64,000 nucleotides of DNA from Psychrobacter faecalis (GTDB taxonomy: Bacteria > Pseudomonadota > Gammaproteobacteria > Pseudomonadales > Moraxellaceae). This document shows, piece after piece, positions 18,267-27,924 of this stretch; position 1 is the first letter of the stretch, and each line of letters starts with the position of its first letter. The DNA is taken from NCBI RefSeq assembly GCF_016107575.1, contig NZ_JABAST010000001.1, positions 175,349 to 239,348 of the forward strand. Direction: 5' to 3'. A program made the translations under genes and the position numbers. Below the pieces are notes generated by a model, which was given only the letters and a program-made list of their open reading frames with translations, searched no databases and was not told the DNA's origin.

Positions 18267-19091
18267 TTATACGCGAAAGTCTTTACCAAGATAGACAGAT
18301 TTTACTAAATCATTCTCTAACACTTCACATGACGTCCCTTCCGCAATGATGGCGCCTTCTGAAACGATATAGGCTTTTTCGCAAATGGCGAGGGTATCGC
18401 GCACGTTATGGTCGGTGATGAGTACACCAATACCGCGATTTTTTAGGGTTAAAATAACATCTTTAATATCACTAACAGAGATAGGGTCAACACCAGCAAA
18501 CGGTTCATCTAATAGGATAAATTTTGGATTGGCCGCCAAAGCACGCGCAATCTCGCAGCGGCGGCGCTCACCGCCTGAGACACTCATACCCAATGATTTG
18601 CGTACATGTTCTAAATGGAACTCGCCGATCAACTTTTCAAGCTCTTGACGCTGCTCAGCGGCACTTAACTCTTTACGAGTTTGCAGAATGGCTAAGATAT
18701 TATCTTCAATGGATAATTTACGAAAAATAGAAGCTTCTTGCGGCAAATAGCCAATACCAGCACGCGCGCGCTCATGCATGGCATATTTTGATAAATCCAT
18801 TTTTCCTAAGGTAACGCGGCCCTTATCCATATTGACCAGTCCGACCACCATATAAAAGCTAGTAGTTTTGCCCGCGCCATTTGGTCCTAATAATCCAACA
18901 ACTTGCCCTTGCTCAACAGAAAATGATACATCCTTTACCACCCAGCGTTTGCCGTAGCGTTTGCCCAAATTTTGCATTGTTAAACGGGCGACAGGCTCGG
19001 AGCTATTGGTTGCCGCTACAGAACCATTATTAAGCTCGTTGCTATGAATTTCATTAGTCTTAACAACATTGTTTTTAATATCGCTCATCAC
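18267..19091 (-). CDS. lptB: LPS export ABC transporter ATP-binding protein LptB
   Basis: LptB is the cytoplasmic ATPase that drives LPS extraction by LptFG. The 274-residue protein has Walker A GPNGAGKT at 69-76, the signature VSGGE at 171-175, Walker B FILLDEP near 191-197 and the switch His in LITDHN. An N-terminal extension of about 33 polar residues (Asn/Ser rich) precedes the conserved domain, absent from E. coli LptB. A later start cannot be excluded, but no better in-frame ATG precedes the domain. It closes the kdsD-kdsC-lptC-lptA-lptB array, 76 bases after lptA. Confidence 0.95.
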   Translation of the reverse strand: MMSDIKNNVVKTNEIHSNELNNGSVAATNSSEPVARLTMQNLGKRYGKRWVVKDVSFSVEQGQVVGLLGPNGAGKTTSFYMVVGLVNMDKGRVTLGKMDLSKYAMHERARAGIGYLPQEASIFRKLSIEDNILAILQTRKELSAAEQRQELEKLIGEFHLEHVRKSLGMSVSGGERRRCEIARALAANPKFILLDEPFAGVDPISVSDIKDVILTLKNRGIGVLITDHNVRDTLAICEKAYIVSEGAIIAEGTSCEVLENDLVKSVYLGKDFRV

Positions 19092-19167
19092 TTACCTGTC
19101 AATTACTGTTAAAGTTGCAAAGTTTTTAGTATTACTATCGCTTACTTTTATATTAAAAATACTGTGC

Positions 19168-19737
19168 TTAGCGTATGCTGCTTCGGTTACTACCGCTATT
19201 AGGCGGGAAGACCAATTCTACGCGCTGACTGCCACCAGCAGTTGCTTCTACATCGCCAGCTTTTAAGCTATAACGAATGACATTACCGGCAAAACTGGCG
19301 CCATTTTGTACCAATTTTGCATTACCCGTGAGCGTCACGATACCCGTGACCGCATTATAATCAATCTTATTGGCCTGCCCTTTTGCCAAGCCCTTTTCTT
19401 GTGTCACTACCTGCTGCATAGTGGCTGGACGGCCGGTGGCGACTGCCGAGTTGATACTACGGCCTTGCGAGAGGTTGACCGTAATATCATCGGCGGTCAT
19501 TTTGAACGTACCCTGCGTAATCACGACAGTGCCTGAATAGCTGGTGATACCTGTACGTTCACTATAAGTAGCCTTATCCGCCAACAGCTTAATAGGCTGA
19601 TTGGCATCTGATGGCAAGGCATGGCTGTATAACGGCAATGCTAACAACATTAGCATCGGTAGCGTTCGTAAACCGTGTGTTACTTGGATAGAGCGTGTCG
19701 ATAGCAAGCGTAAAGTAGGCAAAAAAGTAGATTTCAT
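19168..19737 (-). CDS. lptA: LPS transport periplasmic protein LptA
   Basis: LptA forms the periplasmic beta-jellyroll bridge that carries LPS between LptC and LptD. From the ATG at 19737 the product is 189 residues, near the usual size. A signal peptide ends near HA-LPSDANQ at about 41. The OstA-like domain follows: KATYSERTGITSYSGTVVIT, DDITVNLSQ, and NAKLVQNGASFAGNVIRYSL. A TTG start at 19776 would add 13 residues ahead of an already long leader, so it was not chosen. The ribosome-binding site is weak for either. It lies 60 bases after lptC in the LPS export array. Confidence 0.92.
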   Translation of the reverse strand: MKSTFLPTLRLLSTRSIQVTHGLRTLPMLMLLALPLYSHALPSDANQPIKLLADKATYSERTGITSYSGTVVITQGTFKMTADDITVNLSQGRSINSAVATGRPATMQQVVTQEKGLAKGQANKIDYNAVTGIVTLTGNAKLVQNGASFAGNVIRYSLKAGDVEATAGGSQRVELVFPPNSGSNRSSIR

Positions 19738-19797
19738 AAAAGTTACTCGTATCATTATGGGTAGTGGCGTTTGCAAACTTCCTGCTAGGTGCTGCTG

Positions 19798-20382
19798 TTA
19801 AAATAAAGCTTTATCTTGGCGTTTCGCGGGCGTAAATGCAACCGCGACTTGACCAAATTCATAGTCCCCAGTTTCAAGGTTGGCTTTCATGCTTGACGCC
19901 TCGAAGCGGTTCATCCCTTGTTCGACTTTTACTGGCGCATCACTATAGACTTGACCTGTTTTGGTATTGCCTTTTAAGGTAGTGCCCATGACTTTAATCG
20001 GCTCAATATCAGACTCGCCCGCTTTGCCTTCGCTAACTAAAGTAAAACCACCTGATAAGCTCATCTCACCTGTCTGTTGACTGATGGCAGCGCTGCCCGC
20101 TTCAACGCGGTAACGCTGCTCGTCTGATGGCTCCCAATTCATGGTGATGCCTTTCATCTCATCTTTATTGGTCACAGGATTATGGGTCAAGGATTCTGCA
20201 CTTAGTTCGTACTCGGTCTCACCTTTTTCATTGGTCTGTACCGCCTTAATGTCAGTAGCTTCATAATCCACATCCGTCGGTTCCACACTAACGGGCGGCG
20301 TGATCTCCCCTTGCTGCTTAAAGAACCAGCCAGCAATTACAGCAATAATTAATGCTAGAACGATTAAAACACGAGTATTCAC
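19798..20382 (-). CDS. lptC: LPS export protein LptC
   Basis: The 194-residue bitopic inner-membrane protein passes LPS from LptBFG to LptA. One N-terminal membrane helix (about 4-20) is followed by a periplasmic beta-jellyroll, with DYEATDIKAVQTNEKGETEY and a closing QVYSDAPVKVEQGMNRFEAS resembling other LptC proteins. Its start codon overlaps the kdsC stop by four bases, so translation of the two is probably coupled. LptC sequences are weakly conserved; the identity is secured by the kdsC-lptC-lptA-lptB order. Confidence 0.93.
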   Translation of the reverse strand: MNTRVLIVLALIIAVIAGWFFKQQGEITPPVSVEPTDVDYEATDIKAVQTNEKGETEYELSAESLTHNPVTNKDEMKGITMNWEPSDEQRYRVEAGSAAISQQTGEMSLSGGFTLVSEGKAGESDIEPIKVMGTTLKGNTKTGQVYSDAPVKVEQGMNRFEASSMKANLETGDYEFGQVAVAFTPAKRQDKALF

Positions 20383-20948
20383 GATAAGTTATCCTCAGGT
20401 TTCGCTGCATCAAGCGTATAGTGCGCGATAAAATCTTGATAGTGACCATGACCTTTTAAAATAAGATCACATATTTCCCGTACTGCGCCGGTACCACCTG
20501 TGCGGGTGGTCACCATATCACTGCGCTTTATCACCTCTTGATGGGCATTTGGGACAGTGGCCGCAAAACCTACCGTTTGCATCGCTTTAATATCTGGTAA
20601 GTCATCGCCCATATAAGCACAATCAGCAGCGGTGATATTAAGCTCAGCATCAAGCGTCGCTAATAGCTCATTCAACGCAATCAGCTTATCATCACGACCT
20701 TGGACGATATAATTGACACCCATTTCAGCAGCACGCTTGTCCACCATAGGACTGCTACGACCAGTAATAATAGCGGTCAAAATACCATAGCGCGCCAACG
20801 ATTTGACACCGACACCGTCCTGTACCGAAAAGGCTTTGGTTTCAGTACCGTTGGCATCATAAATAATTTGACCGTTTGACAAGATACCATCAACATCCAT
20901 GACCAATAACTTTACTTGTCCGGCCTTTTTTATTAAGTCTTGCATCAA
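20379..20948 (-). CDS. kdsC: 3-deoxy-D-manno-octulosonate 8-phosphate phosphatase
   Basis: KdsC is a cytosolic HAD-superfamily (C0 type, capless) phosphatase that releases Kdo from Kdo-8-phosphate for inner-core LPS. The 189-residue protein shows HAD motif I LLVMDVDGILSNG with nucleophile Asp18 and Asp20, motif II TAIITGRSSPMV, and motif III/IV GDDLPDIKAMQ. The C-terminus keeps the GGTGAVREICDLIL segment with the conserved Gly-Gly-x-Gly that closes over the tetramer active site. It lies between kdsD and lptC in one gene array. Confidence 0.96.
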   Translation of the reverse strand: MMQDLIKKAGQVKLLVMDVDGILSNGQIIYDANGTETKAFSVQDGVGVKSLARYGILTAIITGRSSPMVDKRAAEMGVNYIVQGRDDKLIALNELLATLDAELNITAADCAYMGDDLPDIKAMQTVGFAATVPNAHQEVIKRSDMVTTRTGGTGAVREICDLILKGHGHYQDFIAHYTLDAAKPEDNLS

Positions 20949-21071
20949 TTTTCTCTTATTAATGATTTTATTATGAGACGTATTCTTATTAAATACTCTT
21001 TTATTAAGGCTTTTTTAATATGTTACTTCTTAATTGTGCCAATTATTAATACAGCGTTTATTAAAATAGGG

Positions 21072-22064
21072 CTACTTAACACCGGCTTGTAATAAATCAT
21101 GTACCGTAATAATGGCCTCCAAACGCTGTTCCTCATCGATAATCAGCAGCTGGCTAATGCCATTTTCATTCATCACACTTAAAGCATCGGAAGCGCGCAT
21201 ATCCTTACTGACGCGGCGTGGATTGCTGACCATCAACTCACACATCGGGGTTTGCAAATCAATGCCTTTTTCTAAGCCGCGGCGCAAATCACCATCGGTA
21301 AATACGCCGACGACTTTTTGCTCGTCATCAGTTACCACTGTCATACCTAAACGCCCAGAAGACATGGTAAATAAAGCGTCTTGTAACGGTGCTTGTTGAT
21401 TAATAAGCGGTAAATTTTCTGAATTGGTATGCATTAAATCTTCGACCCGCGTCAGCAGCTGGCGCCCTAAGGCGCCTGCAGGATGCGATAATGCAAAGTC
21501 TTCTGAAGTAAAATTACGCGCATGCACCAAGGCCACAGCCAATGCATCGCCCAATGCTAAGGTCGCTGTGGTACTAGAAGTCGGGGCAAGGTTGAGCGGG
21601 CAAGCTTCTTGTGATTTACCAAGCGTCAAAATGATATCCGCCGCTCGTGGTAGCATACCGCGTTTGTCTCGGCTAATACTAATCAGGGGAATATTTAGAC
21701 GCTTAACCACGGGCAGTAGCATTCTAATTTCATCTGACTCGCCCGAGTTTGAGATAGCCAGTAGGACATCGCCCTGTACCAACATCCCCAGATCACCATG
21801 CCCCGCTTCCCCAGGATGCATAAAAAATGCTGGCGTGCCCGTAGAAGCAAAAGTCGCGGCTATCTTACGACCAATCAGACCCGATTTGCCCATCCCGGTC
21901 ACCACCACACGTCCTTTGCAGGCTAGGATAATATCGCAGGCTTGAGCAAATCTATCATCGATTTGTTCCGTTAACAATTCTAGTGCCGCCATCTCCGTAT
22001 GAATTGCTTCGATAGCAGTGCTAATAAATTGTTGATGGGTCAGGTTGCGGTGCGGATTACTCAT
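21072..22064 (-). CDS. kdsD: D-arabinose 5-phosphate isomerase (KpsF/GutQ family)
   Basis: The enzyme interconverts ribulose-5-phosphate and arabinose-5-phosphate, the first step to Kdo. The 330 residues comprise an N-terminal SIS domain (VVTGMGKSGLIGRKIAATFAS, LAISNSGESDEI, FMHPGEAGHGDLGM with the active-site His) and two C-terminal CBS domains (about 205-330). Length and domain order match KdsD. It opens the LPS gene array on this strand; kdsC follows after 123 AT-rich bases, so an additional promoter between them is possible. Confidence 0.95.
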   Translation of the reverse strand: MSNPHRNLTHQQFISTAIEAIHTEMAALELLTEQIDDRFAQACDIILACKGRVVVTGMGKSGLIGRKIAATFASTGTPAFFMHPGEAGHGDLGMLVQGDVLLAISNSGESDEIRMLLPVVKRLNIPLISISRDKRGMLPRAADIILTLGKSQEACPLNLAPTSSTTATLALGDALAVALVHARNFTSEDFALSHPAGALGRQLLTRVEDLMHTNSENLPLINQQAPLQDALFTMSSGRLGMTVVTDDEQKVVGVFTDGDLRRGLEKGIDLQTPMCELMVSNPRRVSKDMRASDALSVMNENGISQLLIIDEEQRLEAIITVHDLLQAGVK

Positions 22065-22219
22065 ACGTTAGCTCTATATTTTCGGTGAATCAATGAAACA
22101 TTTTACTATACTATGGCTGATATTAATAATATAGGGCAAGACGTCGCTTTCATCATTGCCTACTTACTAAGCAGTGTAAATAGTCGCTTGCGCAGCCATG
22201 ATTATACGTCTATTTATAC

Positions 22220-22249
22220 AAAAAAAACCCACTATAATTAATAGTAGGT
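22220..22249 (-). terminator. Terminator after hfq
   Basis: On the minus strand ACCTACTAT-TAATT-ATAGTGGGT forms a hairpin followed by eight T. It lies about 65 bases downstream of the hfq stop. Confidence 0.85.
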
Positions 22250-22313
22250 CTTAATCAGCTATACAACATTTTAATAACATACTTTCAATCAAATAGACAT
22301 CAGATAGCGTTAT

Positions 22314-22850
22314 TTATTGATTGCTATCGTCTATATCATCGTTTGATTTGTTTTCAAACATAGCATTGTCTGAAGAATTGTCGAAGCCACGATCTTGACC
22401 AAAGCCGCCGCGCTCAAAGCCGCGCTCTTGACTTTGTCCAAAGCTGCCTCGCTCAAAACCACGATCTTGGCCTTGACCAAAACCGCCACGATTAAAACCA
22501 CTACGATTGGCAAAGCCGCGCTCTTCAAAACCGCCACCACCAGCAAGGTTACTACCACGCTCAAAACCACTACTCATGCCACCTTGGTAACCAGTAGGTG
22601 CACCCGTTGAGGTTTGCGCACCCGTACCAGTCGTCGTGCTGCTTCTAGGATTACGGGCGGGCACGACTGTTGAAATGGCATGCTTATAAACCATTTGACT
22701 CACTGTGTTTTTTAACAGCACCACGTATTGATCAAATGATTCAATTTGACCTTGCAGCTTAATACCATTAACTAAAAAAATAGAAACAGGAATGCGATCT
22801 TTGCGCAACGAGTTCAAAAACGGGTCTTGTAAAGTTTGTCCTTTTGACAT
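22314..22850 (-). CDS. hfq: RNA chaperone Hfq with long Gly/Phe/Arg repeat tail
   Basis: Hfq is the hexameric Sm-like RNA chaperone for small-RNA regulation. The start at 22850 ([19 protein letters not shown]) is preceded by AGGAG; an upstream in-frame extension of 29 residues has no family support. The Sm core, residues 1-68, includes [20 protein letters not shown] and the Sm2 motif YKHAIST. After it comes a 110-residue tail with repeated RGFxRGxFGQ-type units at about 95-156 and an acidic end (DDIDDSNQ). E. coli Hfq has only about 35 tail residues. Gly-rich tails are known from Acinetobacter and relatives. The miaA-hfq order is kept, with a 372-base gap. Confidence 0.95.
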   Translation of the reverse strand: MSKGQTLQDPFLNSLRKDRIPVSIFLVNGIKLQGQIESFDQYVVLLKNTVSQMVYKHAISTVVPARNPRSSTTTGTGAQTSTGAPTGYQGGMSSGFERGSNLAGGGGFEERGFANRSGFNRGGFGQGQDRGFERGSFGQSQERGFERGGFGQDRGFDNSSDNAMFENKSNDDIDDSNQ

Positions 22851-23222
22851 GACATCTCTCCTAAATATTATATAATTATTTTTAGTGCCAATTATTATAA
22901 GTATTGCTTTAATTATAATGGCTAAGGGCAGATACAATAATAAGTTTTATTTATAAAACGTATCTAAATAAGCACTAATTCTTGTTAAATAATTTCACTT
23001 TACCGTGAATACGTTATTATTGTAAATAATTAAGTAACCGCTTATTTTTTAAGATTTCTTACCAACAAAAGTTAATTAACGACCGTTAAAAAAGCAATGA
23101 TACCGATATAATTCACACTATTTTACTATGATTTAAATTATAGCAGTTATCCAACCTTTATTTTGAAACTAATTGTCATTATTTTTTACGGGGCTAATTA
23201 ACGCGCTTTATATGATTTGGTT
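22851..23222. other. Gap between miaA and hfq
   Basis: This 372-base, very AT-rich stretch probably contains a promoter for hfq. No open frame, repeat or strong hairpin was recognised in it. Confidence 0.4.
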
Positions 23223-24416
23223 TTAGTATAAATACTCTCTTACTTGGGTCATAGTAGCGAACGTTTTTATTTTGATATTACCGCGCATAAGCTTGTCATC
23301 GTTTTCATTTAGCTTTATTGCAATATTTGACGCATTATCAGGCAAATTGGGCAACTGAGTAAGTTTGCGCAGCCAAGTATATTGACGCTTCGCCAGCTGT
23401 CTGGTCGCATATAATGCCTTATTTTGCATTTGCTGACAAGCAAGTGCCTCGGTTTGAGCGCTGAGCGTCAATGGCTGATCGAGCGCTTGAGTAGTGGTGT
23501 CTTGTGGTCGTTTACTTGCACTCGCCGCTTCTACTTCTAAAAAGGCGTCATAAAATTGCGCTTTATCCAAGTGCGGCTGTTTAAATATTGGATGCTTAAT
23601 ATGGACTAGGTATTCTAATACTTGCCGATAACCGACGCAGCGCATAGAGGGTAAGTTTGGTGTCAAAGGGTACTGCTCAAGCAATCCGATCACTTCCGCC
23701 ACTAGCCCATCATGCCACATTATATCCAAACGTTGCTCGATACGCTGATGTAGCCATGAACGTTCTGGCATCACCGCCAGCGCATGCCATTGCTGATTGG
23801 GATTATGCGCCAAGGCATGTTTGGGCTTTTGCTGCCAGTCACTGATGGGTATATTGGTTTGCAGATAAACTTCAACCGCGCGCGTGATACGCTGAGTATC
23901 GGTCGCATTAAGACGCTCGTGGCTTATCGGATCTATTTTTCCTAGATAATTATATAGTGCACCAAGACCTTTGTCTTGCCGCCACTGCTCCACACGCGCG
24001 CGCACGTCATCATCACTGTCAGGCACGGGCGATAACCCATCAATAAGCGCCATGTAATACATCATAGTACCGCCAACGAGCAAAGGTATTTTACCTTTCT
24101 TATGACAGCTATCAATTAAATGAGCAACATCATTAACGAATTCAGCGACACTATAGCTTTGCATCGGGTCAATGATATCAACCAAATAATGCGGATAACG
24201 TGCCAACTCTGCAGCGGTTGGTTTGGCTGTACCGATATTCATATCACGATATATCAATGCTGAATCGACCGAAATCAGCTCATAACGCCCAGTATCGTAT
24301 AGCTCATACGCTAGAGCTGTCTTGCCACTCGCTGTCGGTGCCATCAAGCACACCACGCTATTATCTGCCAAATTGGGATTGAGGCGATAAGATGAGCTAG
24401 CAGACGAGATTTGCAT
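23223..24416 (-). CDS. miaA: tRNA dimethylallyltransferase MiaA
   Basis: MiaA adds the dimethylallyl group to N6 of A37 in tRNAs reading UNN codons. From the ATG at 24416 (MQISSASSSYRLN, preceded by AAAGG at good spacing) the protein is 397 residues. Motifs: P-loop MAPTASGKTALAYEL, DSALIYRDMNIGTAKP, VGGTMMYYMALIDGLSP, and RQLAKRQYTWLRKL near the C-terminus. It is about 80 residues longer than E. coli MiaA because of an insertion (about 280-330, around HPIFKQPHLDKAQ) and a longer C-terminal end. A TTG/GTG-type start further upstream was judged less likely. It follows mutL by 61 bases. Confidence 0.94.
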   Translation of the reverse strand: MQISSASSSYRLNPNLADNSVVCLMAPTASGKTALAYELYDTGRYELISVDSALIYRDMNIGTAKPTAAELARYPHYLVDIIDPMQSYSVAEFVNDVAHLIDSCHKKGKIPLLVGGTMMYYMALIDGLSPVPDSDDDVRARVEQWRQDKGLGALYNYLGKIDPISHERLNATDTQRITRAVEVYLQTNIPISDWQQKPKHALAHNPNQQWHALAVMPERSWLHQRIEQRLDIMWHDGLVAEVIGLLEQYPLTPNLPSMRCVGYRQVLEYLVHIKHPIFKQPHLDKAQFYDAFLEVEAASASKRPQDTTTQALDQPLTLSAQTEALACQQMQNKALYATRQLAKRQYTWLRKLTQLPNLPDNASNIAIKLNENDDKLMRGNIKIKTFATMTQVREYLY

Positions 24417-24477
24417 AGGATTACCTTTATTTTTTATAGGACTACTAAAACGTGTCCTCACTCTAATCAATGGACAT

Positions 24478-26238
24478 CTAAATGGCTGTAGATGATAGCA
24501 TCAACGCGATTAAACGCTGGTTATTTATAGACTTAAAAGCATGTTTAGCAAGTAAGTCTTCGATATCTGCGTTAAATGCCCATAAATCTTCTGTAGACAT
24601 TTTTGCTGCTAAATCAGTAAGCTGCTGATTGACAGCATTCGCATCATTAAATGAAACCTGCTCTCTAAATACATCTGACTCAAACAATAAGCTTAATTGC
24701 GCCTGCCATATTTCAGCGCCAATCAGAAAAAATTGGCTGCAACTATAAAACAGCAACCATGGTAGTGTTTTCTCACTGACACTTTTAATTGCATCTAAAT
24801 CATGACCCGTATTTAAAATAACCTCCAAACAATATGGTAAAGGAGCATTTTTTACCGATAGATTTTGTGACGTATTGGCCGTGCTTATTAATGTGCTGCC
24901 TGGATTTATATTTTCAGTAAAAGTTGCCTGTTCTGATTGAGCATTATCGGTATTTTCTGACAACTGATATGGCTGTTTGGGCGCTTGTACTTGCTGACTT
25001 TTCGCTGAATAAATGGCTGATGACGTCTGTTGCCTTACAGTAGCAAAGGCGTTATTGATAGATAGATGATTATCTAATACCTGACTACTTTCATCAGCGG
25101 AATTGATGGTCTGATTGATGTTCTGTTTGGTAGCAAACGTTTTAAGCTTTGCTTGAATCGCATGACTAAGATGCGCCATGATGTTATTTAGCGGGCTGAT
25201 TTTGATACGCTGTTTGGACGGATGGACATTGATATTGAGCCAATCAGTTGGCAGATCAAAATACAGCGCGTAGCCAATACCTGCTAACTGCGCACTTTGG
25301 GCAAGTTGACGCAGCTGATTGCTAATCAACGCTTCTTTTACCAACCGTCCATTCACATAAATTAATTTTGGAAAAGTACTTTGAGAGTCATTGCTAAGCC
25401 ATAACCAACCGTTGATGTTCGCTTGACCAGCAAAGTTATTATTCACATAGTCTTTAGGCAATTGCATCAAACTGGTAAGGTCGATGGATATTTCTAAGGC
25501 GTTGTCCGTTAATGGTAACCCAGTCGCTTGCTCAAGACGTGATAAAGGCAAACGATGAGCGTTATTGTTGCTGCTATTGGTATTATCGTTATCATTTGCA
25601 GACATTGCTCTTGAAGACAGCGATAACCGCTTTTTATTGTCATGAAACAAGGTTAGCGTCACATCTGCACGCACCAAAGCCACTTCGCGGACAATGGTTT
25701 CGATATGACCGAACTCGGTCGCAATAGATTTTAAGTTGCCGCGGCGTGCGGGCACATTAAAATATAAATCTTTAACCGTGATGGTCGTGCCGCGTTGATG
25801 CACGACTGGCACCAATTTTGGCACCTCGTCCAATACACCGGCAACTTGCAACTGGCGACCAATCCCACTGTCGTCATGACTACTGGTTAAAGTCAAACGA
25901 GAAACTGCCGCCGTCGCTGCCAACGCTTCACCGCGAAAGCCCAGTGTGGTAATACCATGCAAATTAGCCACATCGGCCACTTTACTGGTTGCATGGCGAG
26001 TAATGGCCATGACCATATCATCAGGATGAATACCCATGCCGTTATCCAGCACTTCAATCATACCCATGCCGCCTTGGGTAATACGTATCTCAATATTGTT
26101 CGCGCCAGCGTCTATCGCGTTTTCAAGCAGCTCTTTGACCACAGCGGCAGGACGCGTCACCACCTCACCTGCTGCTAATTGGTTGATGAGCAGCGGCGAT
26201 AGTTTTTTGATGCGGCTATTGAAGGGATTATCTGGCAT
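24478..26238 (-). CDS. mutL: DNA mismatch repair protein MutL
   Basis: MutL is the ATP-dependent matchmaker of mismatch repair. The GHKL ATPase domain carries KELLENAIDAGA, VLDNGMGI, and TLGFRGEALAA, and residues up to about 330 end the N-terminal half (NINVHPSKQRI). A Gln/Ser/Asn-rich linker of about 100 residues separates it from a short C-terminal dimerisation domain. No DQHAxxER endonuclease motif is visible. The 586-residue length is slightly below E. coli MutL (615). It lies between tsaE and miaA, as in the E. coli yjeE-amiB-mutL-miaA-hfq order but without amiB. Confidence 0.95.
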   Translation of the reverse strand: MPDNPFNSRIKKLSPLLINQLAAGEVVTRPAAVVKELLENAIDAGANNIEIRITQGGMGMIEVLDNGMGIHPDDMVMAITRHATSKVADVANLHGITTLGFRGEALAATAAVSRLTLTSSHDDSGIGRQLQVAGVLDEVPKLVPVVHQRGTTITVKDLYFNVPARRGNLKSIATEFGHIETIVREVALVRADVTLTLFHDNKKRLSLSSRAMSANDNDNTNSSNNNAHRLPLSRLEQATGLPLTDNALEISIDLTSLMQLPKDYVNNNFAGQANINGWLWLSNDSQSTFPKLIYVNGRLVKEALISNQLRQLAQSAQLAGIGYALYFDLPTDWLNINVHPSKQRIKISPLNNIMAHLSHAIQAKLKTFATKQNINQTINSADESSQVLDNHLSINNAFATVRQQTSSAIYSAKSQQVQAPKQPYQLSENTDNAQSEQATFTENINPGSTLISTANTSQNLSVKNAPLPYCLEVILNTGHDLDAIKSVSEKTLPWLLFYSCSQFFLIGAEIWQAQLSLLFESDVFREQVSFNDANAVNQQLTDLAAKMSTEDLWAFNADIEDLLAKHAFKSINNQRLIALMLSSTAI

Positions 26239-26289
26239 TAATGAGCGTCATACTTTTATAAAACCTCAGAGGCTGTGATGCGGTTTAAC

Positions 26290-26817
26290 CTAAAGGTTAA
26301 GAGAGGATAAATCTAAGCCCTGCGCTTGACCCGCCTTCGATAGTCGCAGCTCGACTTGGCGTGCCTCTTTATCATTATCATTGCGATCGGCTTGCGTCAT
26401 ATCAATAAACAAACTCGGTGGTGGTAAATAGCTGTCCGCACGACTCGCCCATTCGATAATAACCAGCGCATTCGGCTCATCTAGATATTCATCAAAGCCA
26501 ATAAAAGATAGCTCTTCTGGGTCTTGCAGACGATATAAATCTGCATGATAAACAGGTTTAATTGAACCATCATTTTGCTCAATACTATAAGGCTCGACCA
26601 AGGTATAAGTTGGGCTTTTGACCGCACCTGTATGACCGAGCGCCTGCAACCAATAACGCGTCAAGGTGGTTTTACCAGCGCCTAAATTACCCGACAGCCA
26701 CACGCTACCCGATAAGGGCAACGCTGCCAATTGCACCGCCAAGCGCTGAGTATCTGCTTCAGAATGCAGCGTCAAGGTTTTCACATGTTGGTCTTGTTTT
26801 ATATTATTAGGCATCAA
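26290..26817 (-). CDS. tsaE: tRNA threonylcarbamoyladenosine biosynthesis ATPase TsaE
   Basis: TsaE is the ATPase that supports TsaB/TsaD in making t6A37 in tRNA. The 175-residue protein has Walker A LSGNLGAGKTTLTRYWL, the switch PTYTLVEPY and the D-LYR segment HADLYRLQDPEEL, followed by EWASRA. The length is close to the family mean. The start overlaps the end of the upstream QueD-family gene by 11 bases, suggesting coupled translation. mutL follows after 51 bases. Confidence 0.95.
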   Translation of the reverse strand: MMPNNIKQDQHVKTLTLHSEADTQRLAVQLAALPLSGSVWLSGNLGAGKTTLTRYWLQALGHTGAVKSPTYTLVEPYSIEQNDGSIKPVYHADLYRLQDPEELSFIGFDEYLDEPNALVIIEWASRADSYLPPPSLFIDMTQADRNDNDKEARQVELRLSKAGQAQGLDLSSLNL

Positions 26818-27430
26818 GCTTACCTTCCCTTACTTGCGTCTGTACTTGCATAGTCACGGCTGGATTGATAAAGCTTTCACCGCGAATCAGCTTGGCATAT
26901 AGCTCGGGGTCATGCCATTCTGCCTTTACTTGCTCGCTGAACTCAAAGTCTTCTAGATGAAGCTCTCCCATTTGCGCGTTTGCCACATCTTCTGCAAAGC
27001 ACTGTGCGTAACCGGTTGCGGTTTCGTGGGCAATCACCGAGTAGACGCTGACATCAGATTCACCGTTTTGCATTTGGGTTTGTTTGAGAATTTCTTGTGC
27101 CCAAAAGAAGATGACGCGTGAGAATTGCTCTGCTGACGGCGATACCGGCAAACTGATCCAACGCGCGCTGAATTTTTTACAGGCGGCGATATATTCAGAG
27201 TCGTCTTTATTCCAAAAGCAAATCGCATGATCAAAGCTGTCGATAATGTCTTTAATAGACGATTTTAATAGACCAAAATCATACACCATTTGCCCATGGT
27301 CTAATCGCTTAGCTTCAAGAATCAGCTCAATCTGATAGCTATGACCATGAATAGAATGTTTGCAGCGCTCAGAGCTACAATTACGCACGATATGCGCATT
27401 TTCAAATTTGAACAGTTTACGAATACGCAT
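26807..27430 (-). CDS. 6-pyruvoyl-tetrahydropterin synthase/QueD family protein
   Basis: This 207-residue protein has the T-fold of the 6-carboxytetrahydropterin synthase (QueD) family. Zinc-binding histidines appear in FENAHIVRN and in HSIHGHSYQIEL, with the intervening Cys-containing loop SSERCKHS. DFGLLKSSIKDIIDSFDHA matches the family's central helix and the DHA motif. It has about 80 extra C-terminal residues relative to E. coli QueD, including an acidic segment. The role could be queuosine precursor synthesis or another pterin reaction; no queC or queE neighbour is present to decide. It overlaps tsaE by 11 bases. Confidence 0.85.
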   Translation of the reverse strand: MRIRKLFKFENAHIVRNCSSERCKHSIHGHSYQIELILEAKRLDHGQMVYDFGLLKSSIKDIIDSFDHAICFWNKDDSEYIAACKKFSARWISLPVSPSAEQFSRVIFFWAQEILKQTQMQNGESDVSVYSVIAHETATGYAQCFAEDVANAQMGELHLEDFEFSEQVKAEWHDPELYAKLIRGESFINPAVTMQVQTQVREGKLDA

Positions 27431-27583
27431 AATAATTGACCAAAACAGTAAGCTTTACTGTGTTAAACATGAATATTATAAGGGTTTACCGCGACGACAC
27501 ATCGGCGTGCGGCTCATTATAGCAAATCGTAATGACTGCGTAAGTAGTCACTTACTAATAGCAATATTGGCAAAACCCATTCA

Positions 27584-27922
27584 CTAATGACGTGGTGCAA
27601 ACATAATAATTGCCATGCCTAAGAGCGCGACAATAGAACCCAATATGTCCCACGTGGTTGGTCTGATGCCGTTCACCGTCCACAGCCAAATAATAGCCAT
27701 CGAAATATAAACACCGCCGTAAGCAGCATAAACGCGACCAGCGGCGGTGGGATGTAAGGACAGCAGCCAAACAAAAGCGACCAAACTGAGCGCACCTGGA
27801 ACCAGCAGCCAAATCGACTTACCTTCTCGCAACCATAAATAAGGCAAATAACAACCGATAATTTCAGCCAGTGCGGTCAGCGCAAACAGTCCAACGGTTT
27901 TTAATTCAGTCAAACCAACCAC
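27584..27922 (-). CDS. ynfA: YnfA/UPF0060 family small membrane protein
   Basis: This 112-residue inner-membrane protein has four predicted helices and the family pattern: [19 protein letters not shown] in helix 1-2, then [20 protein letters not shown] with the conserved Gly/Ala/Tyr pattern, and [10 protein letters not shown] before the last helix. YnfA belongs to the small multidrug resistance superfamily; some members export dyes, though a function in this organism is unproven. It lies only three bases after the PhzF-like gene. Confidence 0.92.
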   Translation of the reverse strand: MVGLTELKTVGLFALTALAEIIGCYLPYLWLREGKSIWLLVPGALSLVAFVWLLSLHPTAAGRVYAAYGGVYISMAIIWLWTVNGIRPTTWDILGSIVALLGMAIIMFAPRH

Positions 27923-27924
27923 TC

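Noticed and set aside
22331..22570. Minus-strand Val-rich open frame inside hfq
   Set aside because: It is a shadow of the repetitive hfq tail.
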